In this document: piece by piece, positions 23,736 to 37,500 of the stretch | Layout of the letters: the number at the start of each line of letters is the position of its first letter | How positions within the stretch are numbered: position 1 is the stretch's first letter | Assembly (NCBI RefSeq): GCF_964355755.1 | Contig: NC_092680.1 | Location: 11,325,001 to 11,389,000, forward strand | From: Antedon mediterranea | Taxonomy: Eukaryota; Echinodermata; Crinoidea; Comatulida; Antedonidae | Direction of reading: 5' to 3' | Length of the DNA: 64,000 nt | Notes under the pieces: model-generated | Seen by the model: only the letters and a program-made list of their open reading frames with translations | The model's database searches: none | Told to the model about the DNA's origin: nothing | Program-made: the position numbers and the translations under genes

Positions 23736-25977
23736 AAAATGGTCTAAAACGTCTTCAAATGCGATTTGAAGCTATTCTGTACACTTTGATGTTTTGTGTG
23801 AAAAAGTTTTGTCAAAATGCTCAAAATGGTCTAAAACGTTTTTAAAACGATATTAAGCTATTTTGTGCTCTTTGATGTTTTTGTGTAACCAAGTTTCATC
23901 GAAAATCACAACATGGTCTAAAACGTCTCCAAATGCGATTTGAAGCTTTTCTAAGCACTTTGGTGTTTTTATGTTAACAAGTTTTTTCGATAATCACAAA
24001 ATGGTCTAAAACGTCTCCAAATGCGATTTGAAGCTCTTCTGTACACTTTGATGTTTTGTTTGAAAAAGTTTTGTCGAAATTTTCAAAATGGTCTAAAACG
24101 TTTTTAAATACGATATTAAGCTGTTTTGTGCACTTTGATGATTTGTGTGAAAAGTTTTAACAAATGCTCAAAATGGTCTAAAACGGTTTCTAATGTGATT
24201 TTAAGCACTTTGATGTTTTTGTGTAACCAAGTTTTTTCGAAAATCACAAAATAGTCTAAAACGTCTCCAAATGCGATTTGAAGCTTTTCTAAGCACTTTG
24301 GTGTTTTTATGTTAACAAGTTGTTTCGAAAATCACAAAATGGTCTAAAACGTCTCCAAATGCGATTTGAGGATATTCTGAGCACTTTGGTGTTTTTTTGT
24401 TAAAAAGTTTTTTCGAAAATCACAAAATGGTCTAAAACGTCTCCAAATGCGATTTGAAGCTATTCTGTACACTTTGATGTTTTGTGTGAAAAAGTTTTGT
24501 CGAAATGCTCAAAATGGTCTAAAACGTTTTTAAATACGATATTAAGCTATTTTGTGATCTTTGATGTTTTTGTGTGAAAAGTTTTATCGAAATGCTCAAA
24601 ATGGTCTAAAACGTTTTTAAAACGATATTAAGCTATTTTGTGCTCTTTGATGTTTTTGTGTAACCAAGTTTCATCGAAAATCACAAAATGGTCTAAAACG
24701 TCGCCAAATGCGATTTGAAGATTTTCTAAGCACTTTGGTGTTTTTATGTTAACAAGTTTTTTCGAAAATCACGAAATGGTCTAAAATATCTCCAAATGCG
24801 ATTTGAAGATATTCTGAGCACTTTGGTGTTTTTATGTTAAAAAGTTTTTTCGAAAATCACAAAATGGTCTAAAACGTCTCCAAACGCGATTTGAAGCTCT
24901 TCTGTACACTTTGATGTTTTGTGTGAAAAAGTTTTGTCGAAATTCTCAAAATGGTCTAAAACGTTTTTAAATACGATATTAAGCTGTTTTGTGCACTCTG
25001 ATGATTTGTGTGAAAAGTTTTAACGAAATGCTCAAAATGGTCAAAAACGGTTTCTAATGTGATTTTAAGCACTTTGATGTTTTTGTGTAACCAAGTTTTT
25101 TCAAAAATCACAAAATGGTCTAAAACGTCTCCAAATGCGATTTGAAGCTTTTCTAAGCACTTTGGTGTTTTTATGTTAACAAGTTTTTTCGAAAATCACA
25201 AAATGGTCTAAAACGTCTCCAAATGCGATTTGAAGATATTCTGAGCACTTTGGTGTTTTTATGTTAAAAAGTTTTTTCGAAAATCACAAAATAGTCTAAA
25301 ACGTCTCCAAATGCGATTTGAAGCTATTCTGTACACTTTGATGTTTTGTGTGAAAAAGTTTTGTCGAAATGCTCAAAATGGTCTAAAACGTTTTTAAAAC
25401 GATATTAAGCTATTTTGTGCTCTTTGATGTTTTTTTGTAACCAAGTTTCATCGAAAATCACAAAATGGTCTAAAACGTCTCAAAATGCGATTTGAAGCTT
25501 TTCTAAGCACTTTGGTGTTTTTATGTTAACAAGTTTTTTCGAAAATCACAAAATGGTCTAAAACGTCTCCAAATGCGATTTGAGGATATTCTGAGCACTT
25601 TGGTGTTTTTTTGTTAAAAAGTTTTTTCGAAAATCACAAAATGGTCTAAAACGTCTCCAAATGCGATTTGAAGCTATTCTGTACACTTTGATGTTTTGTG
25701 TGAAAAAGTTTTGTCGAAATGCTCAAAATGGTCTAAAACATTTTTAAATACGATATTAAGCTATTTTGTGATCTTTGATGTTTTTGTGTGAAAAGTTTTA
25801 TCGAAATGCTCAAAATGGTCTAAAACGGTTTCTATTGTGATTTTAAGCACTTTGATGATTTTGTGTAACCAAGTTTCATCGAAATGTACAAAATGGTCTA
25901 AAACGTCTCCAAATGCGATTTGAAGCTATTCTAAGTACTTTTGTGTTTTTATGTTAACAAGTTTTTTCGAAAATCAC
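23736..25977 (+). repeat. 2,242-bp 26-monomer sub-unit inside the HOR
   Basis: Order D' G B D F A B C D E G B C'' D F A B C'' D G B C D E A' B'. It is followed at 25978 by the same first 21 monomers with the same tags (CGATAATCAC, TTAACAAATGCTC, AAGTTGTTTCG, TCGCC, CCAAACGCG, CACTCTGATG), after which six extra monomers appear before the shared C-D-E-A'-B' ending. Equivalent sub-units start at 12361 and 15039 in copy 1 and at 34587 and 36829 in copy 3. Each HOR copy is therefore itself internally tandem. Confidence 0.9.
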
Positions 25978-28734
25978 AAAATGGTCTAAAACGTCTTCAA
26001 ATGCGATTTGAAGCTATTCTGTACACTTTGATGTTTTGTGTGAAAAAGTTTTGTCAAAATGCTCAAAATGGTCTAAAACGTTTTTAAAACGATATTAAGC
26101 TATTTTGTGCTCTTTGATGTTTTTGTGTAACCAAGTTTCATCGAAAATCACAACATGGTCTAAAACGTCTCCAAATGCGATTTGAAGCTTTTCTAAGCAC
26201 TTTGGTGTTTTTATGTTAACAAGTTTTTTCGATAATCACAAAATGGTCTAAAACGTCTCCAAATGCGATTTGAAGCTCTTCTGTACACTTTGATGTTTTG
26301 TTTGAAAAAGTTTTGTCGAAATTTTCAAAATGGTCTAAAACGTTTTTAAATACGATATTAAGCTGTTTTGTGCACTTTGATGATTTGTGTGAAAAGTTTT
26401 AACAAATGCTCAAAATGGTCTAAAACGGTTTCTAATGTGATTTTAAGCACTTTGATGTTTTTGTGTAACCAAGTTTTTTCGAAAATCACAAAATAGTCTA
26501 AAACGTCTCCAAATGCGATTTGAAGCTTTTCTAAGCACTTTGGTGTTTTTATGTTAACAAGTTGTTTCGAAAATCACAAAATGGTCTAAAACGTCTCCAA
26601 ATGCGATTTGAGGATATTCTGAGCACTTTGGTGTTTTTTTGTTAAAAAGTTTTTTCGAAAATCACAAAATGGTCTAAAACGTCTCCAAATGCGATTTGAA
26701 GCTATTCTGTACACTTTGATGTTTTGTGTGAAAAAGTTTTGTCGAAATGCTCAAAATGGTCTAAAACGTTTTTAAATACGATATTAAGCTATTTTGTGAT
26801 CTTTGATGTTTTTGTGTGAAAAGTTTTATCGAAATGCTCAAAATGGTCTAAAACGTTTTTAAAACGATATTAAGCTATTTTGTGCTCTTTGATGTTTTTG
26901 TGTAACCAAGTTTCATCGAAAATCACAAAATGGTCTAAAACGTCGCCAAATGCGATTTGAAGCTTTTCTAAGCACTTTGGTGTTTTTATGTTAACAAGTT
27001 TTTTCGAAAATCACGAAATGGTCTAAAATATCTCCAAATGCGATTTGAAGATATTCTGAGCACTTTGGTGTTTTTATGTTAAAAAGTTTTTTCGAAAATC
27101 ACAAAATGGTCTAAAACGTCTCCAAACGCGATTTGAAGCTCTTCTGTACACTTTGATGTTTTGTGTGAAAAAGTTTTGTCGAAATTCTCAAAATGGTCTA
27201 AAACGTTTTTAAATACGATATTAAGCTGTTTTGTGCACTCTGATGATTTGTGTGAAAAGTTTTAACGAAATGCTCAAAATGGTCAAAAACGGTTTCTAAT
27301 GTGATTTTAAGCACTTTGATGTTTTTGTGTAACCAAGTTTTTTCAAAAATCACAAAATGGTCTAAAACGTCTCCAAATGCGATTTGAAGCTTTTCTAAGC
27401 ACTTTGGTGTTTTTATGTTAACAAGTTTTTTCGAAAATCACAAAATGGTCTAAAACGTCTCCAAATGCGATTTGAAGATATTCTGAGCACTTTGGTGTTT
27501 TTATGTTAAAAAGTTTTTTCGAAAATCACAAAATAGTCTAAAACGTCTCCAAATGCGATTTGAAGCTATTCTGTACACTTTGATGTTTTGTGTGAAAAAG
27601 TTTTGTCGAAATGCTCAAAATGGTCTAAAACGTTTTTAAAACGATATTAAGCTATTTTGTGCTCTTTGATGTTTTTTTGTAACCAAGTTTCATCGAAAAT
27701 CACAAAATGGTCTAAAACGTCTCAAAATGCGATTTGAAGCTTTTCTAAGCACTTTGGTGTTTTTATGTTAACAAGTTTTTTCGAAAATCACGAAATGGTC
27801 TAAAATGTCTCCAAATGCGATTTGAAGATATTCTGAGCACTTTGGTGTTTTTATCTTAACAAGTTTTTTCGAAAATCACGAAATGGTCTAAAATGTCTCC
27901 AAATGCGATTTGAAGATATTCTGAGCACTTTGGTGTTTTTATGTTGAAAAGTTTTTTCGAAAATCACAAAATGGTCTAAAACGTCTCCAAATGCGATTTG
28001 AAGCTCTTCTGTACACTTTGATGTTTTGTGTGAAAAAGTTTTGTCGAAATGCTCAAAATGGTCTAAAACGTTTTTAAATACGATATTAAGCTGTTTTGTG
28101 CACTTTGATGATTTGTGTGAAAAGTTTTAACGAAATGCTCAAAATGGTCTAAAACGGTTTCTAATGTGATTTTAAGCACTTTGATGTTTTTGTGTAACCA
28201 AGTTTTTTCGAAAATCACAAAATAGTCTAAAACGTCTCCAAATGCGATTTGAAGCTTTTCTAAGCACTTTGGTGTTTTTATGTTAACAAGTTTTTTCGAA
28301 AATCACAAAATGGTCTAAAACGTCTCCAAATGCGATTTGAGGATATTCTGAGCACTTTGGTGTTTTTTTGTTAAAAAGTTTTTTCGAAAATCACAAAATG
28401 GTCTAAAACGTCTCCAAATGCGATTTGAAGCTATTCTGTACACTTTGATGTTTTGTGTGAAAAAGTTTTTTCGAAATGCTCAAAATGGTCTAAAACGTTT
28501 TTAAATACGATATAAAGCTATTTTGTGATCTTTGATGTTTTTGTGTGAAAAGTTTTATCGAAATGCTCAAAATGGTCTAAAACGGTTTCTATTGTGATTT
28601 TAAGCACTTTGATGATTTTGTGTAACCAAGTTTCATCGAAATGTACAAAATGGTCTAAAACGTCTCCAAATGCGATTTGAAGCTATTCTAAGTACTTTTG
28701 TGTTTTTATGTTAACAAGTTTTTTCGAAAATCAC

Positions 28735-29762
28735 AAAATGGTCTAAAACGTCTTCAAATGCGATTTGAAGCTATTCTGTACACTTTGATGTTTTGTGTGA
28801 AAAAGTTTTGTCAAAATGCTCAAAATGGTCTAAAACGTTTTTAAAACGATATTAAGCTATTTTGTGCTCTTTGATGTTTTTGTGTAACCAAGTTTCATCG
28901 AAAATCACAACATGGTCTAAAACGTCTCCAAATGCGATTTGAAGCTTTTCTAAGCACTTTGGTGTTTTTATGTTAACAAGTTTTTTCGAAAATCACAAAA
29001 TGGTCTAAAACGTCTCCAAATGCGATTTGAAGCTCTTCAGTACACTTTGATGTTTTGTTTGAAAAAGTTTTGTCGAAATTCTCAAAATGGTCTAAAACGT
29101 TTTTAAATTCGATATTAAGCTGTTTTGTGCACTTTGATGATTTGTGTGAAAAGTTTTAACGAAATGCTCAAAATGGTCTAAAACGGTTTCTAATGTGATT
29201 TTAAGCCCTTTGATGTTTTTGTGTAACCAAGTTTTTTCGAAAATCACAAAATAGTCTAAAACGTCTCCAAATGCGATTTGAAGCTTTTCTAAGCACTTTG
29301 GTGTTTTTATGTTAACAAGTTTTTTCGAAAATCACAAAATGGTCTAAAACGTCTCCAAATGCGATTTGAGGATATTCTGAGCACTTTGGTGTTTTTTTGT
29401 TAAAAAGTTTTTTCGAAAATCACAAAATGGTCTAAAACGTCTCCAAATGCGATTTGAAGCTATTCTGTACACTTTGATGTTTTGTGTGAAAAAGTTTTGT
29501 CGAAATGCTCAAAATGGTCTAAAACATTTTTAAATACGATATTAAGCTATTTTGTGATCTTTGATGTTTTTGTGTGAAAAGTTTTATCGAAATGCTCAAA
29601 ATGGTCTAAAACGGTTTCTATTGTGATTTTAAGCACTTTGATGATTTTGTGTAACCAAGTTTCATCGAAATGTACAAAATGGTCTAAAACGTCTCCAAAT
29701 GCGATTTGAAGCTATTCTAAGTACTTTTGTGTTTTTATGTTAACAAGTTTTTCGAAAATCAC
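28735..29762 (+). repeat. Basic 12-monomer cassette (1,028 bp)
   Basis: The plainest form of the recurring order: D' G B D F A B C D E A' B'. Marked by TCTTCAGTAC in its D monomer at 29034 and by a B' monomer one T shorter (AAGTTTTTCG). Counterparts sit in HOR copies 1 and 3 and in the partial copy (TCTTCAGTAC at 18095, 39885 and 56027), and a near relative is the bridge at 11332-12360. Longer sub-units look like this cassette with G-B-C''-D-F-A-B-type runs inserted after E. Confidence 0.85.
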
Positions 29763-32700
29763 AAAATGGTCTAAAACGTCTTCAAATGCGATTTGAAGCT
29801 ATTCTGTACACTTTGATGTTTTGTGTGAAAAAGTTTTGTCAAAATGCTCAAAATGGTCTAAAACGTTTTTAAAACGATATTAAGCTATTTTGTGCTCTTT
29901 GATGTTTTTGTGTAACCAAGTTTCATCGAAAATCACAACATGGTCTAAAACGTCTCCAAATGCGATTTGAAGCTTTTCTAAGCACTTTGGTGTTTTTATG
30001 TTAACAAGTTTTTTCGAAAATCACAAAATTGTCTAAAACGTCTCCAAATGCGATTTGAAGCTCTTCTGTACACTTTGATGTTTTGTTTGAAAAAGTTTTG
30101 TCGAAATTTTCAAAATGGTCTAAAACGTTTTTAAATACGATATTAAGCTGTTTTGTGCACTTTGATGATTTGTGTGAAAAGTTTTAACGAAATGCTCAAA
30201 ATGGTCTAAAACGGTTTCTAATGTGATTTTAAGCACTTTGATGTTTTTGTGTAACCAAGTTTTTTCGAAAATCACAAAATAGTCTAAAACGTCTCCAAAT
30301 GCGATTTGAAGCTTTTCTAAGCACTTTGGTGTTTTTATGTTAACAAGTTGTTTCGAAAATCACAAAATGGTCTAAAACGTCTCCAAATGCGATTTGAGGA
30401 TATTCTGAGCACTTTGGTGTTTTTTTGTTAAAAAGTTTTTTCGAAAATCACAAAATGGTCTAAAACGTCTCCAAATGCGATTTGAAGCTATTCTGTACAC
30501 TTTGATGTTTTGTGTGAAAAAGTTTTGTCGAAATGCTCAAAATGGTCTAAAACGTTTTTAAATACGATATTAAGCTATTTTGTGATCTTTGATGTTTTTG
30601 TGTGAAAAGTTTTATCGAAATGCTCAAAATGGTCTAAAACGTTTTTAAAACGATATTAAGCTATTTTGTGCTCTTTGATGTTTTTGTGTAACCAAGTTTC
30701 ATCGAAAATCACAAAATGGTCTAAAACGTCGCCAAATGCGATTTGAAGCTTTTCTAAGCACTTTGGTGTTTTTATGTTAACAAGTTTTTTCGAAAATCAC
30801 GAAATGGTCTAAAATATCTCCAAATGCGATTTGAAGATATTCTGAGCACTTTGGTGTTTTTATGTTAAAAAGTTTTTTCGAAAATCACAAAATGGTCTAA
30901 AACGTCTCCAAACGCGATTTGAAGCTCTTCTGTACACTTTGATGTTTTGTGTGAAAAAGTTTTGTCGAAATTCTCAAAATGGTCTAAAACGTTTTTAAAT
31001 ACGATATTAAGCTGTTTTGTGCACTTTGATGATTTGTGTGAAAAGTTTTAACGAAATGCTCAAAATGGTCAAAAACGGTTTCTAATGTGATTTTAAGCAC
31101 TTTGATGTTTTTGTGTAACCAAGTTTTTTCAAAAATCACAAAATGGTCTAAAACGTCTCCAAATGCGATTTGAAGCTTTTCTAAGCACTTTGGTGTTTTT
31201 ATGTTAACAAGTTTTTTCGAAAATCACAAAATGGTCTAAAACGTCTCCAAATGCGATTTGAAGATATTCTGAGCACTTTGGTGTTTTTATGTTAAAAAGT
31301 TTTTTCGAAAATCACAAAATAGTCTAAAACGTCTCCAAATGCGATTTGAAGCTATTCTGTACACTTTGATGTTTTGTGTGAAAAAGTTTTGTCGAAATGC
31401 TCAAAATGGTCTAAAACGTTTTTAAAACGATATTAAGCTATTTTGTGCTCTTTGATGTTTTTTTGTAACCAAGTTTCATCGAAAATCACAAAATGGTCTA
31501 AAACGTCTCAAAATGCGATTTGAAGCTTTTCTAAGCACTTTGGTGTTTTTATGTTAACAAGTTTTTTCGAAAATCACGAAATGGTCTAAAATGTCTCCAA
31601 ATGCGATTTGAAGATATTCTGAGCACTTTGGTGTTTTTATGTTGAAAAGTTTTTTCGAAAATCACAAAATGGTCTAAAACGTCTCCAAATGCGATTTGAA
31701 GCTCTTCTGTACACTTTGATGTTTTGTGTGAAAAAGTTTTGTCGAAATGCTCAAAATGGTCTAAAACGTTTTTAAATACGATATTAAGCTGTTTTGTGCA
31801 CTTTGATGATTTGTGTGAAAAGTTTTAACGAAATGCTCAAAATGGTCTAAAACGGTTTCTAATGTGATTTTAAGCACTTTGATGTTTTTGTGTAACCAAG
31901 TTTTTTCGAAAATCACAAAATAGTCTAAAACGTCTCCAAATGCGATTTGAAGCTTTTCTAAGCACTTTGGTGTTTTTATGTTAACAAGTTTTTTCGAAAA
32001 ATACAAAATGGTCTAAAACGTCTCCAAATGCGATTTGAGGATATTCTGAGCACTTTGGTGTTTTTTTGTTAAAAAGTTTTTTCGAAAATCACAAAATGGT
32101 CTAAAACGTCTCCAAATGCGATTTGAAGCTATTCTGTACACTTTGATGTTTTGTGTGAAAAAGTTTTGTTGAAATGCTCAAAATGGTCTAAAACGTTTTT
32201 AAATACGATATAAAGCTATTTTGTGATCTTTGATGTTTTTGTGTGAAAAGTTTTATCGAAATGCTCAAAATGGTCTAAAACGGTTTCTATTGTGATTTTA
32301 AGCACTTTGATGATTTTGTGTAACCAAGTTTCATCGAAATGTACAAAATGGTCTAAAACGTCTCCAAATGCGATTTGAAGCTATTCTAAGTACTTTTGTG
32401 TTTTTATGTTAACAAGTTTTTTCGAAAATCACAAAATGGTCTAAAACGTCTTCAAATGCGATTTGAAGCTATTCTGTACACTTTGATGTTTTGTGTGAAA
32501 AAGTTTTGGCAAAATGCTCAAAATGGTCTAAAACGTTTTTAAAACGATATTAAGCTATTTTGTGCTCTTTGATGTTTTTGTGTAACCAAGTTTCATCGAA
32601 AATCACAACATGGTCTAAAACGTCTCCAAATGCGATTTGAAGCTTTTCTAAGCACTTTGGTGTTTTTATGTTAACAAGTTTTTTCAAAAATCACAAAATG

Positions 32701-34586
32701 GTCTAAAACGTCTCCAAATGCGATTTGAAGCTCTTCTGCACACTTTGATGTTTTGTTTGAAAAAGTTTTGTCGAAATTCTCAAAATGGTCTAAAACGTTT
32801 TTAAATTCGATATTAAGCTGTTTTGTGCACTTTGATGATTTGTGTGAAAAGTTTTAACGAAATGCTCAAAATGGTCAAAAACGGTTTCTAATGTGATTTT
32901 AAGCACTTTGATGTTTTTGTGTAACCAAGTTTTTTCGAAAATCACAAAATGGTCTAAAACGTCTCCAAATGCGATTTGAGGATATTCTGAGCACTTTGGT
33001 GTTTTTATGTTAAAAAGTTTTTTCGAAAATCACAAAATGGTCTAAAACGTCTCAAAATGCGATTTGAAGCTAATCTGTACACTTTGATGTTTTGTGTGAA
33101 AAAGTTTTGTCGAAATGCTCAAAATGGTCTAAAACGTTTTTAAAACGATATTAAGCTATTTTGTGCTCTTTGATGTTTTTGTGTAACCAAGTTTCATCGA
33201 AATCAACAAAATGGTCTAATACGTCTCCAAATGCGATTTGAAGCTTTTCCAAGCACTTTGCTGTTTTTATGTTAACAAGTTTTTTCGAAAATCACAAAAT
33301 GGTCTAAAACGTCTTCAAATGCGATTTGAAGCTATTCTGTAGACTTTGATGTTTTGTGTGAAAAAGTTTTGTCGAAATGCTCAAAATGGTCTAAAACGTT
33401 TTTAAATACGATATTAAGCTATTTTGTGATCTTTGATGTTTTTGTGTGAAAAGTTTTATCAAAATGCTCAAAATGGTCTGAAACGGTTTCTAATGCGATT
33501 TGAAGCTATTCTGTACACTTTGAAGTTTTGTCTGAAAAAGTTTTCTCGAAATGCTCAAAATGGTCTAAAACGTTTTTATATACCATATTAAGCTATTTTG
33601 TGCACTTTGATGTTTTTTGTGAAAAGTTTTATCGAAATGCTCAAAATGGTCTAAAACGGTTTCTATTGGGATTTTAAGCACTTTGATGATTTTGTGTAAC
33701 CAAGTTTCATCGAAATGTACAAAATGGTCTAAAACGTTTCCAAATGCGATTTGAAGCTATTCTAAGTACTTTTGTGTTTTTATGTTAACAAGTTTTTTCG
33801 AAAATCACAAAATGGTCTAAAACGTCTTTCAAATGCGATTTGAAGCTATTCTGTACACTTTTATGTTTTGTGTGAAAAAGTTTTGTCGAAATTCTCAAAA
33901 TGGTCTAAAACGTTTTTAAATACGATATTAAGCTGTTTTGTGCACTTTGATGATTTGTGTGAAAAGTTTTAACGAAATGCTCAAAATGGTCAAAAACGGT
34001 TTCTAATGTGATTTTAAGCACTTTGATGTTTTTGTGTAACCAAGTTTTTTCAAAAATCACAAAATGGTCTAAAACGTCTCCAAATGCGATTTGAAGCTTT
34101 TCTAAGCACTTTGGTGTTTTTATGTTAACAAGTTTTTTCGAAAATCACAAAATGGTCTAAAACGTCTCCAAATGCGATTTGAAGATATTCTGAGCACTTT
34201 GGTGTTTTTATGTTAAAAAGTTTTTTCGAAAATCACAAAATAGTCTAAAACGTCTCCAAATGCGATTTGAAGCTATTCTGTACACTTTGATGTTTTGTGT
34301 GAAAAAGTTTTGTCGAAATGCTCAAAATGGTCTAAAACGTTTTTAAAACGATATTAAGCTATTTTGTGCTCTTTGATGTTTTTTTGTAACCAAGTTTCAT
34401 CGAAAATCACAAAATGGTCTAAAACGTCTCAAAATGCGATTTGAAGCTTTTCTAAGCAATTTGGTGTTTTTATGTTAACAAGTTTTTTCGAAAATCACGA
34501 AATGGTCTAAAATGTCTCCAAATGCGATTTGAAGATATTCTGAGCACTTTGGTGTTTTTATGTTAAAAAGTTTTTTCGAAAATCAC

Positions 34587-37500
34587 AAAATGGTCTAAAA
34601 CGTCTTCAAATGCGATTTGAAGCTATTCTGTACACTTTGATGTTTTGTGTGAAAAAGTTTTGTCAAAATGCTCAAAATGGTCTAAAACGTTTTTAAAACG
34701 ATATTAAGCTATTTTGTGCTCTTTGATGTTTTTGTGTAACCAAGTTTCATCGAAAATCACAACATGGTCTAAAACGTCTCCAAATGCGATTTGAAGCTTT
34801 TCTAAGCACTTTGGTGTTTTTATGTTAACAAGTTTTTTCGATAATCACAAAATGGTCTAAAACGTCTCCAAATGCGATTTGAAGCTCTTCTGTACACTTT
34901 GATGTTTTGTTTGAAAAAGTTTTGTCGAAATTTTCAAAATGGTCTAAAACGTTTTTAAATACGATATTAAGCTGTTTTGTGCACTTTGATGATTTGTGTG
35001 AAAAGTTTTAACAAATGCTCAAAATGGTCTAAAACGGTTTCTAATGTGATTTTAAGCACTTTGATGTTTTTGTGTAACCAAGTTTTTTCGAAAATCACAA
35101 AATAGTCTAAAACGTCTCCAAATGCGATTTGAAGCTTTTCTAAGCACTTTGGTGTTTTTATGTTAACAAGTTGTTTCGAAAATCACAAAATGGTCTAAAA
35201 CGTCTCCAAATGCGATTTGAGGATATTCTGAGCACTTTGGTGTTTTTTTGTTAAAAAGTTTTTTCGAAAATCACAAAATGGTCTAAAACGTCTCCAAATG
35301 CGATTTGAAGCTATTCTGTACACTTTGATGTTTTGTGTGAAAAAGTTTTGTCGAAATGCTCAAAATGGTCTAAAACGTTTTTAAATACGATATTAAGCTA
35401 TTTTGTGATCTTTGATGTTTTTGTGTGAAAAGTTTTATCGAAATGCTCAAAATGGTCTAAAACGTTTTTAAAACGATATTAAGCTATTTTGTGCTCTTTG
35501 ATGTTTTTGTGTAACCAAGTTTCATCGAAAATCACAAAATGGTCTAAAACGTCGCCAAATGCGATTTGAAGCTTTTCTAAGCACTTTGGTGTTTTTATGT
35601 TAACAAGTTTTTTCGAAAATCACGAAATGGTCTAAAATATCTCCAAATGCGATTTGAAGATATTCTGAGCACTTTGGTGTTTTTATGTTAAAAAGTTTTT
35701 TCGAAAATCACAAAATGGTCTAAAACGTCTCCAAACGCGATTTGAAGCTCTTCTGTACACTTTGATGTTTTGTGTGAAAAAGTTTTGTCGAAATTCTCAA
35801 AATGGTCTAAAACGTTTTTAAATACGATATTAAGCTGTTTTGTGCACTCTGATGATTTGTGTGAAAAGTTTTAACGAAATGCTCAAAATGGTCAAAAACG
35901 GTTTCTAATGTGATTTTAAGCACTTTGATGTTTTTGTGTAACCAAGTTTTTTCAAAAATCACAAAATGGTCTAAAACGTCTCCAAATGCGATTTGAAGCT
36001 TTTCTAAGCACTTTGGTGTTTTTATGTTAACAAGTTTTTTCGAAAATCACAAAATGGTCTAAAACGTCTCCAAATGCGATTTGAAGATATTCTGAGCACT
36101 TTGGTGTTTTTATGTTAAAAAGTTTTTTCGAAAATCACAAAATAGTCTAAAACGTCTCCAAATGCGATTTGAAGCTATTCTGTACACTTTGATGTTTTGT
36201 GTGAAAAAGTTTTGTCGAAATGCTCAAAATGGTCTAAAACGTTTTTAAAACGATATTAAGCTATTTTGTGCTCTTTGATGTTTTTTTGTAACCAAGTTTC
36301 ATCGAAAATCACAAAATGGTCTAAAACGTCTCAAAATGCGATTTGAAGCTTTTCTAAGCACTTTGGTGTTTTTATGTTAACAAGTTTTTTCGAAAATCAC
36401 AAAATGGTCTAAAACGTCTCCAAATGCGATTTGAGGATATTCTGAGCACTTTGGTGTTTTTTTGTTAAAAAGTTTTTTCGAAAATCACAAAATGGTCTAA
36501 AACGTCTCCAAATGCGATTTGAAGCTATTCTGTACACTTTGATGTTTTGTGTGAAAAAGTTTTGTCGAAATGCTCAAAATGGTCTAAAACATTTTTAAAT
36601 ACGATATTAAGCTATTTTGTGATCTTTGATGTTTTTGTGTGAAAAGTTTTATCGAAATGCTCAAAATGGTCTAAAACGGTTTCTATTGTGATTTTAAGCA
36701 CTTTGATGATTTTGTGTAACCAAGTTTCATCGAAATGTACAAAATGGTCTAAAACGTCTCCAAATGCGATTTGAAGCTATTCTAAGTACTTTTGTGTTTT
36801 TATGTTAACAAGTTTTTTCGAAAATCACAAAATGGTCTAAAACGTCTTCAAATGCGATTTGAAGCTATTCTGTACACTTTGATGTTTTGTGTGAAAAAGT
36901 TTTGTCAAAATGCTCAAAATGGTCTAAAACGTTTTTAAAACGATATTAAGCTATTTTGTGCTCTTTGATGTTTTTGTGTAACCAAGTTTCATCGAAAATC
37001 ACAACATGGTCTAAAACGTCTCCAAATGCGATTTGAAGCTTTTCTAAGCACTTTGGTGTTTTTATGTTAACAAGTTTTTTCGATAATCACAAAATGGTCT
37101 AAAACGTCTCCAAATGCGATTTGAAGCTCTTCTGTACACTTTGATGTTTTGTTTGAAAAAGTTTTGTCGAAATTTTCAAAATGGTCTAAAACGTTTTTAA
37201 ATACGATATTAAGCTGTTTTGTGCACTTTGATGATTTGTGTGAAAAGTTTTAACAAATGCTCAAAATGGTCTAAAACGGTTTCTAATGTGATTTTAAGCA
37301 CTTTGATGTTTTTGTGTAACCAAGTTTTTTCGAAAATCACAAAATAGTCTAAAACGTCTCCAAATGCGATTTGAAGCTTTTCTAAGCACTTTGGTGTTTT
37401 TATGTTAACAAGTTGTTTCGAAAATCACAAAATGGTCTAAAACGTCTCCAAATGCGATTTGAGGATATTCTGAGCACTTTGGTGTTTTTTTGTTAAAAAG

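Larger units (their letters stand above)
23736..34586 (+). repeat. Long higher-order repeat, copy 2 (10,851 bp, 126 monomers)
   Basis: The start is set by a unique C''-to-D' junction at 23736. It lacks one 88-bp C'' monomer (the copy with TTTATCTTAACAAG) that copies 1 and 3 carry before the D-F-A-B run near 20.7 and 42.5 kb; here C'' 31578-31665 follows B directly. Composition: sub-units starting at 23736 (26 monomers, 2,242 bp), 25978 (32 monomers), 28735 (12 monomers, 1,028 bp) and 29763 (56 monomers). Private differences seen by eye: GATTTTCTAAGC at about 24719, AAGCCCTTTG at about 29204, AAAATTGTCT at 30025. Otherwise it reads almost identical to copies 1 and 3. Confidence 0.93.
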
